From Cylindrospermum sp. FACHB-282 (GTDB lineage: Bacteria; Cyanobacteriota; Cyanobacteriia; Cyanobacteriales; Nostocaceae): a stretch of 64,000 bases of DNA. The stretch spans positions 113,713 through 177,712 of the forward strand of contig NZ_JACJRJ010000004.1 in NCBI RefSeq assembly GCF_014697195.1, in the 5' to 3' direction. Under the pieces are notes generated by a model. The model was not told the DNA's origin. It saw only the letters and a program-made list of their open reading frames with translations, and made no database searches. Each line of letters opens with the position of its first letter. Positions within the stretch are counted from its first letter, which is position 1. Of the stretch, positions 9,277-18,761 are shown in pieces. Position numbers and translations under genes: made by a program.

Positions 9277-10641
9277 TTATGCTAATACCAAGCTCTTCTC
9301 TGCTTGTTTGACAGCAAATCGATTATCTGGACGACGTAAACCCAGATTTTCCCGCAGGGTACTACCCTCATACTCAGTACGGAAAAGTCCACGTTTTTGG
9401 AGGACAGGAACCACTAGGTTAACGAACTCATCTAATCCTGTAGGCAGGATTGGGGGCATAATATTGAACCCATCTGCTGCACCATTGTTGAACCATTCCT
9501 CTAGTTGGTCAGCAATAGTTTCGGGAGTACCAAGTATGGTGCGATGGCCTCGTGCAGTAGCCAAAGAAAGATACAACTGACGCAGTGTCAGAGTGCCACG
9601 AGTGGCTAAATCCTTGACCAGTTTAAGACGACTCTTGTTGGTATTGGTATCGCTAGGCAGTTCCGGAGCCAGATCATCTAGGGAATATGGCGACAGATCC
9701 ACACCTTTGTAATAGTTCTTTAAGATTCCCCAGGCTACATCGGGATGGATCAACGATTGCAGAAATTCGTACTTTTCTTGAGCTTCTTCTTCAGTACGGC
9801 CAATGATAGGAAAAGCTCCAGGCATAATTTTAAGATCCTCTAGAGAGCGTCCATATTGCGCCAATCTACCTTTGACATCAGCATAAAATTCCTGTGCATC
9901 GGCTAGGGTTTGATTGGCGGTGAAAATCACCTCAGCAGTACGCGCCGCCAAATCTCTTCCAGCTTCAGATGCTCCAGCCTGCACAATTACCGGATAACCT
10001 TGGGGTGGACGACCGACGTTCAACGGACCTTTAACAGAAAAGTATTTACCCTTGTGGTTAAGTGTATGCAGTTTGTTCGGATCGAAATAAACACCGGATT
10101 CTCTGTCACGGATGAAGGCATCGTCTTCCCAGCTATCCCACAGTCCTTTGACGACTTCCACAAACTCTTCAGCCCGTTCATAACGCTGGCTATGTTCTGG
10201 GTGATGTTCAAGTCCAAAATTAGCTGCGGCATTATCATTGCCTGTGGTGACTACATTCCATCCTGCTCGTCCCTTACTCAAGTGATCTAAGGAAGCAAAT
10301 TTACGTGCCAAGCTGTAGGGTTCTTCATAAGTAGTCGAAGCTGTAGCTATGAAGCCGATATTTTCGGTCACGGAGGACAAAGCAGACAAGAGAGTAATCG
10401 GCTCAAAATGAGCGATTTTACCATTGCGACTCTGAGTTTCTAGAGTGCCACCCCAAACTCCTGGACTATCTGCTAGAAAAACAGCATCCAACAAGCCGCG
10501 TTGGGCTGTCTGGGTAATTTCTTTGTAATGCTCAAAATTCAGACCTGCATCTATTTTTGTATTGGGGTGTCGCCATGCGGAAACATGATGTCCAGTGGCT
10601 TGAATAAATGCACCTAAACGAAACTTGCGTTTTTTGCTCAT
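9277..10641 (-). CDS. LLM-class flavin-dependent monooxygenase (NtaA/SnaA/DszA family)
   Basis: 454 residues, the usual length for the NtaA/SnaA/DszA/SoxA branch. FRLGAFIQATGHHVSAWR at the start, VFLADSPGVWGG, GRAGWNVVTTGNDNAAANFG and VIVQAGASEAGRDLAAR are hallmarks of these reduced-flavin-using two-component monooxygenases. The family oxidises nitrilotriacetate, dibenzothiophene sulfone, sulfoacetate-like and other compounds with FMNH2 from a separate reductase. No reductase gene is intact in the window, although an ssuE-like start is left at 24578. Its strand matches the amidohydrolase-SsuA fusion downstream, suggesting one former operon for uptake and oxidative breakdown of an organosulfur compound. 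Confidence 0.88.
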   Translation of the reverse strand: MSKKRKFRLGAFIQATGHHVSAWRHPNTKIDAGLNFEHYKEITQTAQRGLLDAVFLADSPGVWGGTLETQSRNGKIAHFEPITLLSALSSVTENIGFIATASTTYEEPYSLARKFASLDHLSKGRAGWNVVTTGNDNAAANFGLEHHPEHSQRYERAEEFVEVVKGLWDSWEDDAFIRDRESGVYFDPNKLHTLNHKGKYFSVKGPLNVGRPPQGYPVIVQAGASEAGRDLAARTAEVIFTANQTLADAQEFYADVKGRLAQYGRSLEDLKIMPGAFPIIGRTEEEAQEKYEFLQSLIHPDVAWGILKNYYKGVDLSPYSLDDLAPELPSDTNTNKSRLKLVKDLATRGTLTLRQLYLSLATARGHRTILGTPETIADQLEEWFNNGAADGFNIMPPILPTGLDEFVNLVVPVLQKRGLFRTEYEGSTLRENLGLRRPDNRFAVKQAEKSLVLA

Positions 10642-11498
10642 TTGCTTTTCTATTTATATTCCGTTGGTGAAGATTACAGTTAGTGTTATTGGTTTTGTAT
10701 CGCTAATAGCTACTTGTGTAAGGTCAGTACCATGATGGAATTGCTGATTTTTTGCCAATTCCTTATCCCACATCTATAGGTATCAAAAGTTGTGAATGAT
10801 TTATTTAGTGTGGTACTTTTCCTGAAAGTCACTTAATCTACGGTTATTCGAGCGGTTTAATGTAGATTAGCTACATAATCACATAAGTCTGGACAAAAAA
10901 CAAGTGGCTAATCGAAAAATATACCTTTACATAAGTTCATATATTTTTTATTAATTCTAATAATTAGGTAATCTAAATATAATTTTTAGCTAAAAGTATT
11001 ACGTATTATGTGCTTAAAAGCACAATATTATTTAAGTTGCTAAATTACTTATTAACATTTGCTTTAATGCTTTGTCTTGCAGACCAAATTTCTCAATATC
11101 AGTCACAGCTTATTAACTTACCTGTTGGAAATTTTTTGTTTGAGTTACTGGTTTTCTCAGATAGATCAATGAAAAATTAAGAATAGAGGAGGACTATAGA
11201 GAAGTAAAGTAAAATTTTTAGAAATACTAATAATTTGTCTAACTTAGATTTCAGTAAACATAATATTTTATTTTCAAAAGACTTGAATTTTATCAGTACT
11301 TATGCCATACTCATAAAATAATCACCTTTAAATGGGGCAGTAAACCGTAGTTCCTCAGTAAACCGTAGTTTCTATTATTTAAACTTTTTTCCCAGTATGA
11401 ACCAAATAAATTATTTAAACTCGTATAAAATTTTTCACAAACAATACTTTCCTACTGAGGATAGTTATATCTGCGTTTGTTTTTGATTTGTAAACATC

Positions 11499-11619
11499 TC
11501 ATATTATGTCAGGCTAATTAGTTATGATTCCTACATCTGTGCAAAAATAGGGTTTCCCCCTGCGGTCTTAATGATAAGTCTTTAACCGGACACGATATCA
11601 TATTATGTCAGGCTAATTA
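11499..11619. repeat. 22-bp direct repeat pair
   Basis: TCATATTATGTCAGGCTAAT plus TA occurs at 11499-11520 and again at 11598-11619, 99 bp apart and perfectly conserved. The segment between carries no gene. It could be a duplicated target or recombination footprint. Confidence 0.6.
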
Positions 11620-11623
11620 CCCT

Positions 11624-11651
11624 GTAGAGACGTTTCATGAAACGTCTCTAC
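11624..11651. repeat. 28-bp perfect palindrome of the GTAGAGACG family
   Basis: GTAGAGACGTTTCA and its exact reverse complement are joined without a spacer. It is a dispersed cyanobacterial palindrome, with arms shared with 2477-2513. It immediately follows the second 22-bp direct repeat. Confidence 0.7.
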
Positions 11652-11774
11652 ACTAAATTCATACTTGGTTTCAGCAACACCTTATTCTTTTTAGGCTTGC
11701 TATATCTCTCAATATCCTAAGTTCTAGCGTAGCCCTATATCAATCCTAACAGTTGTAATTATACTAAGAAAGAC

Positions 11775-12374
11775 TTAAGGTACTGGATTAGGATAACGAG
11801 TATGAATAGCATCTATTTCTGCTAAAATTTCTTTATCTAAAACCACATTCACACCGTTGATATTTTCTTGTAATTGTGCCAAACTTGTCGCTCCAATAAT
11901 TGTACTTTTCACAAACCAACGACTTTTGACAAATGCGATCGCTAATTGGGCAGGTTTGAGATTATATTTTTTAGCAACTTTTACATAAGCCGCTACAGCT
12001 TCCTGAACATTAGGTTTTAAATAGCGTTGTCCAAAGCCCGGAAACAAAGATATTCTGGTATTTTCTAATTCTTGATTTTCTATGTATTTACCAGTCAAAA
12101 AACCAAAACCAAGAGGACTGTAAGCTAATAAGCCAACATTTGTATAGCGAGAAACTTCTGATAAAGCTGAATCAAAGTTGCGGTTGAGTAAATTGTAAGC
12201 ATTTTGAGTCGTCACAACTTTAGGTAATCCCAGTTCATTCGCAATGCGAATAAACTCACTCACCCCCCAAGGCGTTTCATTACTCAAACCCAGATAGCGA
12301 ATTTTTCCAGCTTTAATAACATCAGCGAATGCTGCTAACTGTTCAGAAATTGCAACAGTACTAAATCTACTGAT
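11775..12374 (-). pseudogene. N-terminally truncated aldo/keto reductase (Tas-like)
   Basis: The frame is open from 12374 and includes ADVIKAGKIRYLGLSNETPW, QNAYNLLNRNF, GLLAYSPLGFGFLTGKY and IIGATSLAQLQEN, all diagnostic of NADPH-dependent aldo/keto reductases of the Tas group. An in-frame TAA precedes it at 12375-12377. The first roughly 130 residues, with the catalytic Asp, Tyr and Lys, are missing. Translation from ATG 12287 would give only 170 residues and no active site. It is a deletion relic beside the porin gene. Confidence 0.75.
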
Positions 12375-12754
12375 TTATCGGAGTTAATAGATAAAAACGT
12401 ATAATATCATACAAAATTGAGATATACAACCCTTTGTAGCAATTAATTTAAAATTAGAAAAAATGTATCCAAGAATACTCTGATTCTAGATTTTTTGTGA
12501 AATACTGCTATCTATCCAAGACTAACTACAGTAAGTCAATCAAATTACCGTGTTATTGAAAATAAATTCAATAAGGTAATTTTGTTCCTACTAGAGGTCT
12601 TTATCTTATTACGAATACAAATATTACCGAGGATAGACATTTTATAGGAAAGTTCTATCTGAGAAGTTCTGATCTTTTTCCTATAGTAAGTGCAAAATCA
12701 TTTGTGATTTCGTACTGAATCAAATTCTGTGTGTGCGTGTGTGTAGTGATCAAA
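12375..12754. other. Upstream region of the porin gene
   Basis: AT-rich, without a coding frame. TACTG...CAGTA half-sites separated by a CTATCTATCC-containing spacer (about 12506-12537) loosely resemble the inverted repeat at 1620-1655. This is only suggestive of a shared regulator. A GT-rich run just before the start (12729-12745) is notable. Confidence 0.25.
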
Positions 12755-14482
12755 ATGAAAAAAACTGCTTGGAATTTATTGCTAACCTTGCCAATATCTG
12801 TAGTGCTATTAGTCTTAGCAGCTAATACGAAAACTCTTGCCAGTGAAAGAGGAGGAGAAAATGAGACAACAGATAAAGAGACTTTATCACCTCTCAACAT
12901 AAATATTCCTGCCTCTGACAACGTTAGTCAAATAATTTCCCAACAAGAACCTGTACAAGGACTTTCCTCTTCAGCTGATGAGTCACAAGTTACATCTGTA
13001 TCTCAGCTTTCAGATGTCCAACCGACTGACTGGGCTTTTCAAGCTTTGCAATCTTTAGTAGAACGCTATGGTTGTATTGTTGGCTATCCAGATAGCAAAT
13101 ATAAAGGCAATCATTCCTTAAGTCGCTATGAATTTGCAGCAGGACTAAATGCTTGCTTAGATCAAGTCAACAAACTTATTGCATCATCTACATCTGATCT
13201 GGCTTTAAAAACAGATTTGCAAACCATACAGCGCCTAACTGAGGAATTTAATACCGAACTTACTCAATTACGCGGAAGATTAGATAGCTTAGAAGCACGG
13301 ACAGCAGAGATAGAAGCCAATCAGTTCTCGACAACAACCAAACTAAGCGGTCAAGTTCAGTTCGTGCTGGGAGGAGTTCTCGCGGGCAATAACGTTATCA
13401 CCAAAAAACCCGCACCCCGTACCATCACATTTCAAGACCAGGCTCGCTTAGTTTTAAATACCAGTTTTACTGGTAAAGATCAACTGCGACTAACACTCTC
13501 AGGTGGAAATATTGAGTCTTTAGGAGGAAGAGGAACTGGAATTTTTGGAACTTTTGATGGCAGAACCGCAGATAATCGCAGTCCTCGTTTCCAACCCAAT
13601 CAGATTGTTCTTGGTGGTATCCGTTATCGTTTTCCAATTGGTAAAAAGACACAATTCAACATTTTTGCTCAGTCTGATGGAGCCAATGAAATCGGCTTAA
13701 GTGGTCCGACAAATCCATTTGAAGGGTCTGCTTCTAATGGGATATCAAGATTTTCCCGCCGGAATATGGTCTATAACTATGGAGATACAGGTCCGGGAAT
13801 TGCCATACTCCATAATCTGAATGACCAGTTTCAATTAGGGTTATCATACAGTGCGCCTAATGGTGACAACCCTCTACCTAATAATGGCTTATTTACAGGC
13901 AGATATGTCGCCTTTGGACAAATAACATACTTTAGCCCCAAGAAAAATTTTCGGCTTGGTTTGAGTTACGCTAATACCTACAGCGCGCCAGGTGCAACGG
14001 GTCAAAGTGGAACAAACTTTGGGCCAGCCGCTGGCAGTAACTTGGCAAACAGCACTGTAGCCGGGGCAGGAACAGTAGGAAACCTTTATGGCATTGGGGC
14101 ATTATATAAACTTAATCCGAAGTTGGCAATCAATAGTTTTGTGGGTTATTCAGCCCATCGTTATTTGGGACATGGAGATGGTCAGGTCTGGAACTGGGGA
14201 GTAGGACTAACATCTCCTGATTTGGGAAAAAAAGGTAGCTTAGGCGCTATTTTTGTGGGTATGGCACCAACACTAACTAGCCTGAGTAAGAATGTAGATT
14301 TGGGAGCCGGCAAGGGTCAAGCAGATAAAGATATCTCTTTGCACGTTGAGGGATGGTATCAATATAAACTTACTGATAACATTGAAGTTACGCCTGGATT
14401 TATTTGGGTTACTGCACCAGACTCGGATGCCAGCAATCCTAGTAGTCTAGTTGGTTGGCTTCGTACTACCTTCAGGTTTTAA
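12755..14482 (+). CDS. SLH-domain outer-membrane porin (OprB/iron-uptake porin family)
   Basis: The preferred start is ATG 12755, which gives a clean signal peptide (KK, then a hydrophobic stretch, cleavage near residue 30). A GTG at 12731 would add eight residues before it. An S-layer homology domain follows (VSQLSDVQPTDWAF ... YKGNHSLSRYEFAAGLNACL, about 80-135), then a short coiled coil (about 150-185). The rest is an OprB-type beta-barrel ending in an aromatic residue (TTFRF). About 575 residues, the normal size. Such cyanobacterial porins bind the cell wall by SLH and pass small solutes, inorganic ions or iron. In this island it could serve as the outer-membrane entry for the organosulfur substrate, which is inference. 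Confidence 0.88.
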   Translation: MKKTAWNLLLTLPISVVLLVLAANTKTLASERGGENETTDKETLSPLNINIPASDNVSQIISQQEPVQGLSSSADESQVTSVSQLSDVQPTDWAFQALQSLVERYGCIVGYPDSKYKGNHSLSRYEFAAGLNACLDQVNKLIASSTSDLALKTDLQTIQRLTEEFNTELTQLRGRLDSLEARTAEIEANQFSTTTKLSGQVQFVLGGVLAGNNVITKKPAPRTITFQDQARLVLNTSFTGKDQLRLTLSGGNIESLGGRGTGIFGTFDGRTADNRSPRFQPNQIVLGGIRYRFPIGKKTQFNIFAQSDGANEIGLSGPTNPFEGSASNGISRFSRRNMVYNYGDTGPGIAILHNLNDQFQLGLSYSAPNGDNPLPNNGLFTGRYVAFGQITYFSPKKNFRLGLSYANTYSAPGATGQSGTNFGPAAGSNLANSTVAGAGTVGNLYGIGALYKLNPKLAINSFVGYSAHRYLGHGDGQVWNWGVGLTSPDLGKKGSLGAIFVGMAPTLTSLSKNVDLGAGKGQADKDISLHVEGWYQYKLTDNIEVTPGFIWVTAPDSDASNPSSLVGWLRTTFRF

Positions 14483-14510
14483 CTTTCAAAATCAAGTGCA
14501 GGCTGTATAG

Positions 14511-14600
14511 AGCAGGAAAGTGTTGAAATTAATTTCTAAACAAATTAATGTTAAGGAAGCAGTACTTACACCTGAGCAATACACTGCTTTGTCACTAATA
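14511..14600 (+). pseudogene. C-terminal scrap of an SsuA-type binding protein
   Basis: A short frame reads LISKQINVKEAVLTPEQYTA. The full-length binding proteins in this window end GVIPKKINIQEALLSPDLYA and GLIPKKVNVRDGFLTPEQYA at the same place. Nothing else of the gene remains. It shows that a third ssuA copy once lay between the porin and nitroreductase genes. The remainder of 14483-14794 carries a GGTGCGTC/GACGCACC inverted repeat and no gene. Confidence 0.6.
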
Positions 14601-14794
14601 GGACTAAAGCTGTGCGTCACACTCAATGTTTCTTGTAGGGTGCGTCAGTCGCTCTGCTCTAATTTTTAATTGCTCAAGACGCACCTTACTAATTATGCCA
14701 GTTGTGTAAGTCTTGACTAAAAGTACAGAAAGTAAAATTGTGTACTTTCATCCATCTTTAAGCTAAAAATTGATAGTTAAAACAATTACGAATT

Positions 14795-15619
14795 ATGGTG
14801 AATAATCCAACGGAATTACTCAATCACCGTTATGGTCATGGAAAGTTTAATCCAGATATTCCCTGGAGTGAAACATTAGCCACTCTGCTATCTCATCGGT
14901 CGATTCGTGCTTACTTACCTGATGCCTTACCTCCAGGAACTTTAGAAGTTTTAATAGCCGCAGCCCAATCTGCATCTACTTCCTCGAATCTTCAAGCTTG
15001 GAGTGTAGTTGCGGTGGAAGATCCAAATCGCAAAGAAGAATTATCGAAACTGGCTAATAATCAAGCACATATTCGCCAGAGTCCTCTCTTTTTAGTGTGG
15101 CTAGCAGATTTAGCAAGATTGACATATATCGCCGAAAATCGGGGAGTACCCCATGAAGGTTTGGATTATTTAGAAATGTTTCTGATGGCAGCCATAGATG
15201 CAGCATTGGCGGCACAAAATGCGGTAGTTGCAGCAGAATCTCTTGGTTTAGGAACAGTGTATATCGGTGCATTGCGGAACAAACCAGAGGAAGTGGCGCA
15301 GGTTCTGAATTTACCTCCCCATGTGGTTGCTGTGTTTGGTTTGTGTGTTGGTTATGCTGATCCTATAGTGAATGTAGCTATTAAACCACGGTTGCCTCAG
15401 TCTGTAGTGCTACATAGGGAAATTTATCAACTTGCAGAACAAGATGAGGGAATATCACTCTACAACCAAATCATGAAAGATTTCTATAGTTCGCAGCAAA
15501 TGAACATTCCTGGTGATTGGTCAGAACATTCTACTAAAAGGGTAGCATCTGGCGAGTCTTTATCTGGTCGGGATAGGTTGGGGGAGGCTTTGAAGAATTT
15601 GGATTTTAAATTACGTTAA
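14795..15619 (+). CDS. Nitroreductase family protein (NfsA-like FMN oxidoreductase)
   Basis: 274 residues. The N-terminal block LLSHRSIRAYLPDALPPGTLE and AAQSASTSSNLQAWSVVAVE form the FMN-binding site of NfsA-type nitroreductases. The central ESLGLGTVYIGALRN and the FGLCVGYADP loop are also family features. It probably uses NAD(P)H to reduce flavin or nitro and quinone compounds. Placed just before the ssuB-ssuA-tauD-ssuC genes, it could supply reduced FMN for the two-component monooxygenase in the island (inference; NfsA-type enzymes usually keep their flavin bound). A rho-independent terminator follows. Confidence 0.88.
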   Translation: MVNNPTELLNHRYGHGKFNPDIPWSETLATLLSHRSIRAYLPDALPPGTLEVLIAAAQSASTSSNLQAWSVVAVEDPNRKEELSKLANNQAHIRQSPLFLVWLADLARLTYIAENRGVPHEGLDYLEMFLMAAIDAALAAQNAVVAAESLGLGTVYIGALRNKPEEVAQVLNLPPHVVAVFGLCVGYADPIVNVAIKPRLPQSVVLHREIYQLAEQDEGISLYNQIMKDFYSSQQMNIPGDWSEHSTKRVASGESLSGRDRLGEALKNLDFKLR

Positions 15620-15694
15620 ATAGCTCTCAAATACAAATTATTTTGCTTGATATAAGCAATTAATTAGTTAATTGCGAAGAATTTTAATGATGTA

Positions 15695-15725
15695 AATCCC
15701 CACTAGTTTATGGGGATTTTTTTTG
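15695..15725 (+). terminator. Rho-independent terminator after the nitroreductase
   Basis: AATCCCCA (15695-15702), an 8-base loop and TGGGGATT (15711-15718) run into eight T residues. It lies 75 bp after the nitroreductase stop and separates it from ssuB. Confidence 0.8.
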
Positions 15726-16084
15726 TACAATTAGATTAAAAAATACTTGCTTTTTGAATCTAATTGTGTCAAACTAAAACAAAGCTACGGCAATCCTACC
15801 GAGTTACTGTAGTTTGTGCCTAAAACAATGTTGGTTGAACAACAAACATATTGGTATCAATGCTAGATGCTTGTTTACTAAGGCTTTTGCTTGAGAGACA
15901 CTCAAGCCGATTGAGGGGAAGTTTCTGTCAATTCACTGGTGTTCTCAAACCGAAAAATAAATAAACATTAGCTAGACATTGTAGAAATTTCGGTTGTAAA
16001 GAACTTTTTACGAGCGTTGCTTATTTTTAGTTCACACTTTTGCTGAACTGACTAGTAAAAAATCTAAAATGAGAGGTTTTGAAT
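15726..16084. other. Leader region of ssuB with a long hairpin
   Basis: No gene seen. ACAATTAGATT (15727-15737) and AATCTAATTGT (15757-15767) are perfect inverted arms extended by A5/T5. They make a strong AT-rich hairpin directly after the terminator. The ssuB Shine-Dalgarno GAGAGG lies at 16071-16076. Confidence 0.45.
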
Positions 16085-16894
16085 ATGACTAATCAAGTAA
16101 AAGGAATGCAATTAAATCTTGAAGGGCTGACCAAGTCTTTTGGAAACAAAACTGTTTTACAAGAAATTGATTTGGAGATTCAGCCAGGAGAATTTGTAGC
16201 CATTGTGGGTCGGAGTGGCTGTGGTAAAAGTACAATGTTGCGTTTAGTTGCTGGGCTAGACGCCCCCAGTGGCGGCAATGTTTTATTGAATGGCAAATAT
16301 ACTGAACAGCGCATGAATCCAACTATCCGTATGATGTTTCAAGATGCGCGATTGTTACCTTGGCAGCGAGTGTTGGCAAATGTAGAGTTAGGTTTATTAG
16401 GTTCTAACTCTAAAGTTTATGCCAAACAAACAGCTTTACAAGTGCTGCGTGAGGTGGGCTTAGAAGACCGCGCCCATGAATGGCCTTCCGTCCTTTCTGG
16501 TGGACAACGGCAACGGGTAGCTTTAGCAAGAGCCTTGGCTAGTAAACCTTCTTTATTACTACTAGATGAACCCTTGGGAGCATTGGATGCCCTAACCAGA
16601 ATTGAAATGCAGCAATTATTAGAACGTTTATGGCAAGAACAAGGATTTACAGCACTGTTAATTACCCATGATGTTGAAGAAGCGGTTGTACTGGCAGACC
16701 GAGTAGTTTTGATTGAAAACGGTCAAATCAGTATGAATGTGAAAATTGACCTCCCACGACCACGGGCTAGAGGAAATGCGAAGTTTGCGAAAACTGTGGA
16801 GAGTATTTTAGACAGAGTAATGGGTAAGCAAGAATCCCTACAAAAAGAATTAGTAGCAGAATCTGCTTATTTCCTGAGTTCAGTGTCTGCATAA
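16085..16894 (+). CDS. ssuB: Aliphatic sulfonate ABC transporter ATP-binding protein
   Basis: The start is set at ATG 16085, which has GAGAGG 8 bases upstream. The 269-residue product has [10 protein letters not shown] (Walker A), a Q-loop [11 protein letters not shown], signature [15 protein letters not shown], Walker [13 protein letters not shown] and the switch His in [11 protein letters not shown]. It is closest in layout to SsuB/TauB/NrtD ATPases of the nitrate/sulfonate/taurine class. It should power the SsuC permease encoded 3.1 kb downstream and work with the binding protein at 17610. Its stop is followed within 30 bp by a broken amidohydrolase start. Confidence 0.88.
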   Translation: MTNQVKGMQLNLEGLTKSFGNKTVLQEIDLEIQPGEFVAIVGRSGCGKSTMLRLVAGLDAPSGGNVLLNGKYTEQRMNPTIRMMFQDARLLPWQRVLANVELGLLGSNSKVYAKQTALQVLREVGLEDRAHEWPSVLSGGQRQRVALARALASKPSLLLLDEPLGALDALTRIEMQQLLERLWQEQGFTALLITHDVEEAVVLADRVVLIENGQISMNVKIDLPRPRARGNAKFAKTVESILDRVMGKQESLQKELVAESAYFLSSVSA

Positions 16895-16925
16895 ATGCCG
16901 TTATTAGAAAGTATTTGGAGACAGC

Positions 16926-17450
16926 ATGATGACTATTGCCATAGAACGTCCTCAAAAAACCAAATCTGCACAGATACGGGAAAAGTTAGGTTATCCTGTT
17001 GAGGTGCAAGTTTGTACGCAGATATCCTTTGGCATTGGGAAAGCCGTAACCGAGAATTTTTGCAAAATAACAATCCTGTAAATATAGATAGGCATTACTG
17101 CGCGAACTTTTTGCTACTTAGGGCATAAAATTAGTAGAAGGTCGTTTGGATAAACTCGGTGATACTTTAGTATTCGACGGTAAGTTATTTTCACCAGAAG
17201 ATTCAGGAGAATTGGATGAATTTGGTGCAGCAGGAATTGAACAATCCTGAAGATGTGTAGAAACGATTTTTGAATCATTTCTATGATGTAGCGAATCAGA
17301 TGATACTCGTGTTTAACATAGACACTAGCGGGACTTACGCACCTTCACTCTCTACAATCCCGCCCGTAGATTACAAATTATGCGATCTCGGTAATTGGGT
17401 ACTCAATCAAGAATTGCCAATTGTTACTCAATATTCCTAACGCCCAATCT
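16926..17450 (+). pseudogene. Decayed amidohydrolase start and unidentified gene debris
   Basis: A good ribosome-binding site (GGAG at 16917-16920) precedes ATG 16926/16929. The first residues, TKSAQIREKLGYPV, match the start of the amidohydrolase domain of the fusion protein (SRSAAIRATLDYPV). Homology stops at the point where the metal-binding VIDTDVH should follow. Downstream, several short unrelated-looking frames (for example LVEGRLDKLGDTLVFDGKLF and VDYKLCDLGNWVLNQ) are broken by stops and shifts. These look like remains of one or more genes that I cannot identify. No intact gene lies between ssuB and ssuA. Confidence 0.5.
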
Positions 17451-17609
17451 TTCGCCACAGTATGCCTCTACTACAGCTAATTGAGGTAGGTAATTCCACC
17501 TTATTTGCCAATTTATGAAAATTGCAAAATGAGAACAATTAAAAATTCTTCAATTTAGAATTAATTCAATTTTGCATTAAAAAAAAGCAACAAAAAGGTA
17601 AGTTGATAA

Positions 17610-18725
17610 ATGGAAAATTGGCAAGATAAATTTGAATCATGGAAACGCCGACGTATCAGTCGCCGTCATGCCTTATTTGCTTTTGGCTACAGCTTAGTAT
17701 TATCTACCACGCTGTTTAGTTGCAGCAACCCCCAGAATGACACTCAGCGAAAAGCGATCCTATCTACTTCCAACACAACAAATACATCTAGTATATCTAG
17801 CTCTAGTAATAGTAAAAAAGTAGTCAGAATTGTCCGTGCTAAACAACTTACCGCCCTTGCAGTTTTAGAAAAGCAAGGTATTCTGGAAAAACGATTAGAA
17901 CCACTAGGTTACAAAGTTGAATGGTCTGAATTTGCCGCTGGCCCCCAACAGCTAGAAGCTATAAATGCAGGTGGACTTGATATTGCTTCTACAGCCGAAT
18001 CACCCCCAATTTTTTCCCAAGCCGCTGGCACACCTCTTGTATACTTAGCAGCTAACTCCTCTGATGGTCAAGCAATTTCACTTTTAGTTCCTGTCAATTC
18101 CCCAGTTAACAATTTCAAAGATTTGAAAGGTAAAAAAATTGCCTTCCAAAAAGCATCTATTGGTCATTACTTAACAGTTAGAGCCATAGAAAAAGAAAAT
18201 TTTAAACTAACTGATGTAGAGTCAATTTTTCTAGCACCTCCAGATGCTAATGTAGCCTTTAGTCAAGGTAAAGTTGATGCTTGGTTTATCTGGGAACCAT
18301 TTGTGACTAGAAACGTAGAAAACAAAGTTGGTCGTGTGCTGATAGATGGCAGTGGAGGTTTGCGAGATACTAACAACTTTTATTCCACAAGTCGCAAATT
18401 CTATCTAGAAAATCCTGAAGTAATTAAAGTATTTCTGGACGAATTACAAAAAGCACAAGTCTGGTCAAGAAATCATCCGAAAGGAATTGCTCAGTTGCTC
18501 ACCTCGGCAACTCAGCTTGATGTACCAACATTAGATAAAATGCATAGCAAATATGATTTTAAATTAGTGCCAATTACTGAAGAAGTTATCACAAAGCAAC
18601 AGGAAGTAGCCGATAAATGGTTAAGTTTAGGACTCATACCCAAAAAGGTAAATGTCAGAGATGGGTTTTTAACTCCTGAACAATATGCCGAAATTACTCC
18701 CAAAGAAGTGCTTGCTAAAAAATAG
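17610..18725 (+). CDS. ssuA: SsuA-type sulfonate ABC transporter substrate-binding lipoprotein
   Basis: 371 residues. The N-terminus has a Tat-like SRRHALF motif (residues 17-23), a hydrophobic stretch and a lipobox LFSC (Cys38), so it is probably exported and lipid-anchored in the periplasm. The NMT1/SsuA-like domain follows: RLEPLGYKVEWSEFAAGPQQ, DIASTAESPPIFSQAAG, LKGKKIAFQKASIGHYL, VDAWFIWEPF. It closely resembles the binding half of the fusion protein at 6666-8819. It should deliver an alkanesulfonate or similar anion to SsuB/SsuC. The gene is followed 36 bp later by the dioxygenase gene. Confidence 0.88.
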   Translation: MENWQDKFESWKRRRISRRHALFAFGYSLVLSTTLFSCSNPQNDTQRKAILSTSNTTNTSSISSSSNSKKVVRIVRAKQLTALAVLEKQGILEKRLEPLGYKVEWSEFAAGPQQLEAINAGGLDIASTAESPPIFSQAAGTPLVYLAANSSDGQAISLLVPVNSPVNNFKDLKGKKIAFQKASIGHYLTVRAIEKENFKLTDVESIFLAPPDANVAFSQGKVDAWFIWEPFVTRNVENKVGRVLIDGSGGLRDTNNFYSTSRKFYLENPEVIKVFLDELQKAQVWSRNHPKGIAQLLTSATQLDVPTLDKMHSKYDFKLVPITEEVITKQQEVADKWLSLGLIPKKVNVRDGFLTPEQYAEITPKEVLAKK

Positions 18726-18761
18726 AAATTTCTCCATAACGTTTTGACTTAATTTTTGATT

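Larger units (their letters stand above)
10642..11774. other. 1.1-kb intergenic region, repeats but no clear gene
   Basis: AT-rich DNA upstream of the monooxygenase. It contains a tandem pair of CAGTAAACCGTAGTTYCT units near 11338-11372, a 22-bp direct repeat (11499 and 11598), a 28-bp palindrome, and a possible 24-codon minus-strand ORF (11032-11106). No longer coding frame shows convincing composition. The promoter of the monooxygenase gene should lie in its left part. Confidence 0.5.

Noticed and set aside
9910..10290. 126-codon plus-strand frame inside the monooxygenase gene
   Set aside because: It is a shadow of a strongly conserved NtaA-type gene and has no recognisable domain.
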